Program-made: the position numbers and the translations under genes
Notes under the pieces: generated by a model
The model's database searches: none
Seen by the model: the letters and a program-made list of their open reading frames with translations, nothing else
What the model was told of the DNA's origin: nothing
Part shown: positions 27,230 to 32,135 of the stretch, in pieces
Position numbering within the stretch: position 1 is the stretch's first letter
Layout: the number at the start of each line of letters is the position of its first letter
NCBI GenBank assembly: GCA_020847695.1
Contig: JADLBP010000158.1
Span: forward strand, 1-32,135
Reading direction: 5' to 3'
DNA: 32,135 nt
Source of the DNA: Planctomycetota bacterium
GTDB lineage: Bacteria; Planctomycetota; UBA1135; GCA-002686595

Positions 27230-28680
27230 AGATCACGATCCGCGCACTCTGCATCCTCGGACTGGCGACGGGCGCACTCGCTCAGCAGCCCGCGCCCGAC
27301 CAGACGGTCGCCAACCTCTCGCAATCCGCCGAGCGCGAGCTCGCGGCGAGCATCGCGGAGCTCAACCAACTGCGCGAGCAGGTCGCGACCGAGAAACTCC
27401 CGCTCGCGAAGGAGCTGACCGCGGCGGAAGAGCGGGTCACCGATCTGCGCCGCGACAACGACCAGCTCGTCCGCGAGGTCGACCAAGGCGCGCTGGAGTT
27501 GGTCTCGGTCAAGGCCGAGATCAAGGCGCGGAACGAGGAGCTCGACTACGTCGGCAACCTGCTCGACGAGTACGCGCGCAGCTTCGAGTCGAAGATCAAC
27601 GTCGCCGAGATGCAGTACTGCGGCGAAGCGATCGAGACGGCGAAGCAAGCGACAGAGAACGAGACGTTGACGCTCCAGGAGAAGTTCGACCGCCAGGTCG
27701 CGTTCGTCGAGCTCTCGGTGAAGCGCCTGACCGACGCGCTCGGCGGGATGCGCTTCCCCGGCGTCGGCGTCGACCTCCAAGGCGCGGTCGCGTCGGGACA
27801 GTTCGCGCTGCTCGGGCCGGTCGCGCTCTTCCGATCGGACGCGGGCGACGCCGGCCTCGTCGTGCCGCAGACCGGCTCGACCAAGCCGTTGATCCGCCCG
27901 CTCGAAGGCGCGGTGCAAGCGGGGATCGGCCTCTTGGTGCAGAGCGGCGAAGGCACGCTGCCGCTCGATCCGTCGCGCGGCGGCGCGCTCAAGGAGCTGG
28001 TGCAGAAGACGAACCTGGTGCACATCTTCGTCAAGGGCGGTCCGATCATGTGGCCGCTGCTCGTCGCGTCGATCCTGGCGCTCGGCACGGTGCTCGAGCG
28101 CCTGCTCTTCCTCGCCAACGAGCGACGCAAGCGCGATTCGAAGGCGTTGGAGCAGCTCTTCGAGCAAGTCGAGAGCGGCGACATCCAGGGCGCGATCCGG
28201 ACGCACGGCCAGTCGAAGGACTACGTCGTGCGACCGCTGGTGTACGCGCTCGGCCACCGCGAGGGCTCGCTCTCGAACGCGCTGGTCTACGCGCAGGCGA
28301 AGGAGCTCAAGCGCTTCCGCCGCGGGATCTCGGTGCTCGACACCGTGATCACGCTCGCGCCGTTGCTCGGCCTGCTCGGCACGGTCACCGGGATGATGGG
28401 CTCCTTCGCGCTGATCGGCGGCGAGCTCAGTGCACCGGGCGCGATCACCGGCGGCATCGCGGAAGCGCTGATCGCGACCGCGTTCGGCCTCGGCATCGCG
28501 ATCACGGCGCTGATCCCGTTCAACTTCCTCAACACCAAGCTCGACGAGGCCAGCCACGAGATCGAATCGGCCGCGACGCAGCTCGAGCTGATCGTGCATC
28601 CGAAGGTGCTCCACCCGGCTCCGCGCGTCGAGCCGAACGAGCCCGCGCGTCAAGCCGTCGCGGTCGCGGGGAAGGCCTGA
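27226..28680 (+). CDS. ExbB/TolQ/MotA-like proton channel with long periplasmic N-terminal extension (TtpC-like)
   Basis: This 484-residue protein begins with a signal peptide (MKITIRALCILGLATGALAQ) and a ~240-residue periplasmic part rich in coiled coil (~25-125). The conserved MotA/TolQ/ExbB region follows: first membrane helix ~275-297 (IMWPLLVASILALGTVLERLL), a cytoplasmic loop, then two helices (~368-395, DTVITLAPLLGLLGTVTGMM; ~405-432, GIAEALIATAFGLGIAITAL). LLGTVTGM and EALIATAFGLG are hallmark ExbB/TolQ motifs. With ExbD it would use the proton-motive force to drive TonB. Classical ExbB has about 240 residues, so the N-terminal half is an added module, as in Vibrio TtpC. No second, short ExbB follows. 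It starts by ATGA overlap with the DUF3450 gene. Confidence 0.92.
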   Translation: MKITIRALCILGLATGALAQQPAPDQTVANLSQSAERELAASIAELNQLREQVATEKLPLAKELTAAEERVTDLRRDNDQLVREVDQGALELVSVKAEIKARNEELDYVGNLLDEYARSFESKINVAEMQYCGEAIETAKQATENETLTLQEKFDRQVAFVELSVKRLTDALGGMRFPGVGVDLQGAVASGQFALLGPVALFRSDAGDAGLVVPQTGSTKPLIRPLEGAVQAGIGLLVQSGEGTLPLDPSRGGALKELVQKTNLVHIFVKGGPIMWPLLVASILALGTVLERLLFLANERRKRDSKALEQLFEQVESGDIQGAIRTHGQSKDYVVRPLVYALGHREGSLSNALVYAQAKELKRFRRGISVLDTVITLAPLLGLLGTVTGMMGSFALIGGELSAPGAITGGIAEALIATAFGLGIAITALIPFNFLNTKLDEASHEIESAATQLELIVHPKVLHPAPRVEPNEPARQAVAVAGKA

Positions 28681-28682
28681 CC

Positions 28683-29105
28683 ATGCACGGCTCTTCGCGA
28701 GGCGGCGCGGTCAAGCGAGCGCGCATCGAGATCATCCCGCTGATCGACATCATCTTCTTCCTGTTGGCGACGTTCATCATGGTGTCGCTGTCGATGTCGA
28801 AGAACCAAGGCGTGCAGGTCTCGCTGCCGACGGCGTCGAGCGCGGCGTCGCTCGGCGACCAGCAGGAGCTCGACAAGGCGGTCACGCTCAGCGTCAACGA
28901 GAAGGGCGAGGTCTTCTACAACAAGGAGAAGATCACGCTCGCGCAGTTGCCGATGCGCTTGTCGACGCTGAAGGCCTCGTCGAAGGATCCGCGTGTGATC
29001 GTCAACAGCGACGCGGGCGCGGACTTCAAGTACGTGGTCTCGGTGCTCGACGAGGTGCGCAAGATCGGCATCCAGAAGGTCGGCATCAACACGGACAAGA
29101 AGTAG
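28683..29105 (+). CDS. exbD: ExbD/TolR biopolymer transport protein
   Basis: This 140-residue protein has a short cytoplasmic N-terminus, one membrane helix and a periplasmic domain. The helix (IIPLIDIIFFLLATFIMVSL) carries the proton-relay Asp22 in PLID, as in all ExbD/TolR proteins. The periplasmic domain contains KAVTLSVNEKGEVFYNKEKI and ends VRKIGIQKVGINTDKK, the usual ExbD fold. The start is 2 nt after the ExbB-like stop. It forms the ExbB-ExbD motor that energises TonB. Length and layout are typical. Confidence 0.94.
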   Translation: MHGSSRGGAVKRARIEIIPLIDIIFFLLATFIMVSLSMSKNQGVQVSLPTASSAASLGDQQELDKAVTLSVNEKGEVFYNKEKITLAQLPMRLSTLKASSKDPRVIVNSDAGADFKYVVSVLDEVRKIGIQKVGINTDKK

Positions 29106-29107
29106 CC

Positions 29108-29824
29108 ATGGCGCGGACCCTCGGCATCGTGTGCGCCGTCCTGCTGCACGCGGGCTTCTTGCTGTTCGGTGGCTTGATCTTCCCGAAGGATGGGGAGGAC
29201 AAGGGCACGCTGCAGCAGGTGCAGTTGCTCGCCGAGGACGACACCGCCGAAGAGGAAGAGAAGAAGCCCGAAGAGCCGAAGCCGCAGGATCCCGAGGAGC
29301 TGCAGGCGGACGAGGAAGAGGTCCCGGACGCCGAGCAGGTCGCGCAGAGTCTCGAGGTGAATCCGCTGAACGACGCGCCGGCGTTGGACGCCGCGTCGCT
29401 GAGCGCGATCGAGCAAGCGCTCAACGGCCAGGCCTCGACCGGCGGCGACTTCGCGGACTCGCTGAGCTTCGGCTCCGGCGGCCGGATCGGCGGCACCGGC
29501 AAAGCGGGCGCGGGCCTCGGCGACGCCACGGCCGACGCGTTCGACCTCAGCGAGATCGACCAGAAGCCGCGCGCGACCTTCCAGACCGCGCCGCAGTTCC
29601 CGTCCGAGCTGCGCGGCAAGAAGATCGAGGGCGTCGTGATCGTGATCTTCGTCGTCGACGAGAGCGGCAAGGTCCTGAATCCGCGCGTCGAGAAGTCGAC
29701 GCACCCTGCGTTCGAGCAGCCCGCGCTCGACGCGGTCAAGCAGTGGAAGTTCGAGCCCGCCGTCCGCGGCGGCAAACGCGTCACCTGCCCGATGCGGCAG
29801 TCGATCCGCTTTCAACCGAGCTGA
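29108..29824 (+). CDS. tonB: TonB energy-transducing protein with acidic linker
   Basis: This 238-residue protein has an N-terminal membrane anchor (TLGIVCAVLLHAGFLLFGG). It keeps the conserved membrane His (His14), but has Ala10 where TonB usually has Ser. The linker (~45-80) is strongly acidic (EDDTAEEEEKKPEEPKPQDP) and continues into a Gly-rich stretch (~110-145), rather than the usual Pro-Lys/Pro-Glu rod. The C-terminal TonB domain (~160-238) starts near FQTAPQFPSELRGKKIEGVV and has the VDESGKVLNPRVEKSTHPAF and ALDAVKQWKFEPAVRGGKRV blocks that contact the receptor TonB box. The start lies 2 nt after the ExbD stop. Confidence 0.92.
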   Translation: MARTLGIVCAVLLHAGFLLFGGLIFPKDGEDKGTLQQVQLLAEDDTAEEEEKKPEEPKPQDPEELQADEEEVPDAEQVAQSLEVNPLNDAPALDAASLSAIEQALNGQASTGGDFADSLSFGSGGRIGGTGKAGAGLGDATADAFDLSEIDQKPRATFQTAPQFPSELRGKKIEGVVIVIFVVDESGKVLNPRVEKSTHPAFEQPALDAVKQWKFEPAVRGGKRVTCPMRQSIRFQPS

Positions 29825-29829
29825 AGAAC

Positions 29830-31239
29830 ATGAAGACCCGATTCGCTCCGCGCTCCCTCCGTTCCCGTCTCGCGGGTTTGTCGCTCGCGTGCGTCTCGCT
29901 CGCGGCGAGCGTCGCCGCCGCGCAGAGCTCCGCTCCCGCCGCAGCGTCCGACGTCGACGCGATCTGGAACGACCCGGCCTTCAAGAAGGCGTTCATCGCC
30001 GGCTACGGCTTCAACGCGGAGATCGAGCCGCGCGTGACGCCCGACGAAGTCGAGGTTCTCGACGCGGTGCGCCCGCTGATGGCGACCGATCTCGCGAAGG
30101 CGGAAACGGCGCTGAAGAAGCGCATGAAGCCCGACGGCTCGGCGATCCTCGACTTCACGCTCGGCGGCATCCAGTTCCAGCAAGGGAAGCTCGACGACGC
30201 GCTCGCGTCGCACAAGGTCGCGGTCGACAAGTTCCCGAGCTTCCGGCGCGCGTGGCGCAACCTCGGGCTGATCAACGCGCAGGCGGGCAAGTTCGACGAC
30301 GCGATCCGCGCGTTCACGCGGATGATCGAGCTCGGCGGCGGCGATGGTTACTCGTACGGGCTCCTGGGCTCCGCGTACGCGTCGAAGAACGACTTCCAGG
30401 CGGCCGAAGGCGCGTATCGCAACGCGCTGTTGCTCCAGCCCGAGCGCGTCGAGTGGCGCCTCGGCTTGACGCGCGCGGTGCTCGCGCAGGAGAAGTTCGA
30501 GGACGCGGCCAACCTCGCGAACTCGCTGATCGCGCTCTACCCGGACAACCACGGCTTCTGGCTGCTCCAAGCGCGGACCTTCCTCGGCATGAAGCAGCCG
30601 CTGCGCGCCGCGGAGAACCTCGAGATCGTCGGCCAGCTCGGCAAGGCGACCGGCGAGACGCTCAACCTGCTCGCGGACATCTACGCGAGCGAGGGCCTGA
30701 TGGAACGCGCGGCGTTCACGTACGTGCGTTCGATCGCGACCGACCCGGCGCAGGCGGTGACCAAACCGCTGCAAGCGGTCGAGTTCCTGACGCAGCGCGG
30801 CGCGCTCGCGGAAGCCGACCACGTCGCGAGGAAGGTGCGCGAGGCCTACCTGCCGCGGCTGCAGGAGGACGAGAAGCGCAGGCTCTTGAAGCTCGAAGCG
30901 CGGATCGCGATGGGGCAAGGCGATTCGAGCGAGGCGGTCGTGCAGGTGCTCGAGGAGATCGTGACGCTCGATCCGCTCGACGGCGACGCGCTGCTGCTGC
31001 TCGGCCAGAACTTCGCGCAGAAGGGCGAGCCCGATCGCGCGATCCTCTACTACGAGCGCGCGGCCGGCGTGCCCGCGTTCGAAGCGTCCGCCAAGATGCG
31101 CCAAGCGCAGACGTACATGGGCATGGGCCGTTACGCCGACGCGGTGCCGCTGCTTCGGCGCGTGCAGGAGCTCAAGCCGCGCGAGGACGTCGCGCGTTTG
31201 CTCGAACAGGTCGAGCGCCTGGCCAAAGCGCGGCGCTGA
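29830..31239 (+). CDS. TPR-repeat protein of the TonB system, exported
   Basis: This 469-residue protein has a signal peptide (RLAGLSLACVSLAASVAAAQ, cleavage near residue 32), so it acts in the periplasm or at the outer membrane. Tetratricopeptide-like repeats cover ~90-460. Examples are FQQGKLDDALASHKVAVDKF, NAQAGKFDDAIRAFTRMIEL and FAQKGEPDRAILYYERAAGV, and a last repeat reads GMGRYADAVPLLRRVQEL. In Vibrio/Shewanella TonB2-type operons a TPR protein ends the cluster and is needed for uptake through the receptor. Its place here, 5 nt after tonB, suggests the same job as a scaffold for the TonB-receptor complex. A hairpin follows 25 nt after the stop. Confidence 0.87.
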   Translation: MKTRFAPRSLRSRLAGLSLACVSLAASVAAAQSSAPAAASDVDAIWNDPAFKKAFIAGYGFNAEIEPRVTPDEVEVLDAVRPLMATDLAKAETALKKRMKPDGSAILDFTLGGIQFQQGKLDDALASHKVAVDKFPSFRRAWRNLGLINAQAGKFDDAIRAFTRMIELGGGDGYSYGLLGSAYASKNDFQAAEGAYRNALLLQPERVEWRLGLTRAVLAQEKFEDAANLANSLIALYPDNHGFWLLQARTFLGMKQPLRAAENLEIVGQLGKATGETLNLLADIYASEGLMERAAFTYVRSIATDPAQAVTKPLQAVEFLTQRGALAEADHVARKVREAYLPRLQEDEKRRLLKLEARIAMGQGDSSEAVVQVLEEIVTLDPLDGDALLLLGQNFAQKGEPDRAILYYERAAGVPAFEASAKMRQAQTYMGMGRYADAVPLLRRVQELKPREDVARLLEQVERLAKARR

Positions 31240-31264
31240 ACTCGCTCGTGCGCGGCTAGGCGTC

Positions 31265-31295
31265 GCGCGCGTCGCGCGCTTCGAGCGACGCGCGC
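31265..31295 (+). terminator. Terminator-like hairpin closing the TonB operon
   Basis: GCGCGCGTCGC at 31265-31275 and GCGACGCGCGC at 31285-31295 form a perfect 11-bp GC-rich stem with a 9-nt loop. It lies 25 nt after the TPR gene stop and is followed by CCTTCG, not a T-run. The rest of the 294-nt gap to 31533 holds no gene and should carry the next promoter. Confidence 0.5.
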
Positions 31296-31533
31296 CTTCG
31301 TCGACGCGTTCGGCGAGTCGCTTCGTGCGCGCGGCTCGAGTTCCTCGCGCTTCGCGCGACGCCACGGACTCCACCGACGTCGCGCCGCCCATGGCGACAA
31401 CTGATTCCGCCTTGATCGGGCGGTCACAAACGGCGCCTACCGTTCGAGTCGCGCGGTCGAGCTCGCGAAGCAGAGTTGCCTGCGAGCGCCGCGCGCCCAC
31501 CTCACCGATCTTTTCGTCCCAAGGAACTCACCT

Positions 31534-32135
31534 GTGAAGAATCTCATCAACGGCAAGGCGGTCCTCCTGACCGCGATGGCCGGCGCCGGCGCCGCCGGTT
31601 CCGCCAGCGCGGCCGAAGTGCTCGTCACCGCGGACATCTCGACCTCCACGACGTGGACGGCGAACAACACCTACAACCTGCAGCAACAGATCTACGTCCT
31701 CCCCGGCGCCAGCCTGACGATCGAGGCCGGCACGCTGATCCAGAGCGACACGGGCGTCGGCGGCAGCCTCGCGGTGTGCAAGGGCGCGCAGATCTTCGTC
31801 CAAGGCACGAAGTCGAAGCCGGTGACCTTCACGTCGAAGGCGGACACGCTGAGCGCGTGGCACGTCGGCGCGAACGAGTGGGGCAACCTGACGATCATGG
31901 GCGACGCGTACATCTCCGAGAACGCGGTCGCGACCAACACGCCGGCGCCGAACGCCGCGAACTACGCGCCGATGGAAGGTCTCGTCGCCGCGTTCCCGGG
32001 CGACACCAAGGTGCTCTACGGCGGCGGCAACGACGACGACGACAGCGGCACGATCAGCTACGCGTCGTTCCGTTACGGCGGCAAGGTCGTCGGGCTCAAC
32101 AACGAGCTCAACGGGCTGTCGCTCGGCGGCATCGG
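31534..32135 (+). CDS. Secreted beta-helix-like surface protein (3' end beyond window)
   Basis: The frame opens at GTG 31534, 7 nt after AAGGAA, and is still open at the window end (200 codons seen). A signal peptide (KNLINGKAVLLTAMAGAGAA, cleavage near SASA-AEV) is followed by repeated short beta-strand turns: TTWTANNTYNLQQQIYVLPG, ASLTIEAGTLIQSD, LAVCKGAQIFVQGTKSKPVT, NEWGNLTIMGDAYISENAV. Then come YGGGNDDDDSGTISYASFRY, GG and NNELNGLSLGGIG. This is the pattern of large secreted parallel beta-helix-like proteins of many Gram-negative bacteria (often annotated as hypothetical or lipoprotein, without enzymatic assignment). The Asp cluster could bind Ca2+. Being next to the receptor operon, it may be a substrate-capturing surface protein; that is inference. 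Confidence 0.8.
   Translation, partial: MKNLINGKAVLLTAMAGAGAAGSASAAEVLVTADISTSTTWTANNTYNLQQQIYVLPGASLTIEAGTLIQSDTGVGGSLAVCKGAQIFVQGTKSKPVTFTSKADTLSAWHVGANEWGNLTIMGDAYISENAVATNTPAPNAANYAPMEGLVAAFPGDTKVLYGGGNDDDDSGTISYASFRYGGKVVGLNNELNGLSLGGI

Noticed and set aside
31412-31443. Possible promoter (TTGATC ... TACCGT) before the beta-helix-like gene
   Set aside because: The spacer would be 20 nt and the -10 match is weak. The -35-like bases also fall in the loop of a small hairpin (31407-31423). Too uncertain to list.

Overview
This is a GC-rich window with dense genes and strong G/C bias at third codon positions. It comes from a Gram-negative bacterium: it encodes a TonB-dependent outer-membrane receptor, a complete ExbB/ExbD/TonB-type energiser, lipoprotein signals and a cyclic-glucan synthase. 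A deep-branching environmental lineage such as Planctomycetota, or a myxobacterium-like group, would fit. There is no rRNA or other marker gene here, so the taxonomy is only an inference. I saw no tRNA, rRNA, CRISPR array, insertion sequence or phage module.

Region 1 (1-6770, + strand) starts with the 3' end of a 2-oxoacid:acceptor oxidoreductase gamma-type subunit. A signalling cluster follows: a NarL-type histidine kinase (GAF-like, PAS, HisKA_3, HATPase), its translationally coupled LuxR/NarL-type response regulator, a second paralogous kinase whose phospho-acceptor His is replaced by Gln, and a REC-PAS-GGDEF-EAL protein. In that last protein the GGDEF motif and I-site are intact, but the EAL domain has lost several catalytic residues.

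Region 2 (6759-14906, - strand) is one giant gene for a 2715-residue cyclic beta-1,2-glucan synthase (NdvB/ChvB type). Its 3' end overlaps the c-di-GMP gene by 12 nt, tail to tail.

Region 3 (about 14907-23181, mostly +) holds an FAD oxidoreductase with a C-terminal Rieske domain behind a hairpin-rich leader. A stress/envelope island follows: a disordered hydrophilic protein, a ferritin-like diiron protein, a twin PRC-barrel protein, a C39-like peptidase with a small tail-anchored partner (resembling PA2778/PA2779), and a run of small membrane proteins (ElaB/YqjD-like, YqjE-like, an unknown, an lmo0937-type 49-mer and a DUF3185 protein). A convergent DUF1579 lipoprotein ends the block.

Region 4 (23322-32135, +) is a nutrient-uptake operon: a large TonB-dependent receptor with a carboxypeptidase-regulatory-like N-domain, a DUF3450-like periplasmic coiled-coil protein, an ExbB/TolQ-like protein with a long periplasmic N-terminal extension (TtpC-like), ExbD, TonB and a TPR protein, closed by a terminator-like hairpin. 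A secreted beta-helix-like surface protein starts after it and runs off the window. Spacing is tight and some genes overlap as ATGA, so they are probably co-transcribed. The layout recalls the Vibrio/Shewanella TonB2-type system but has a single ExbB-like component.
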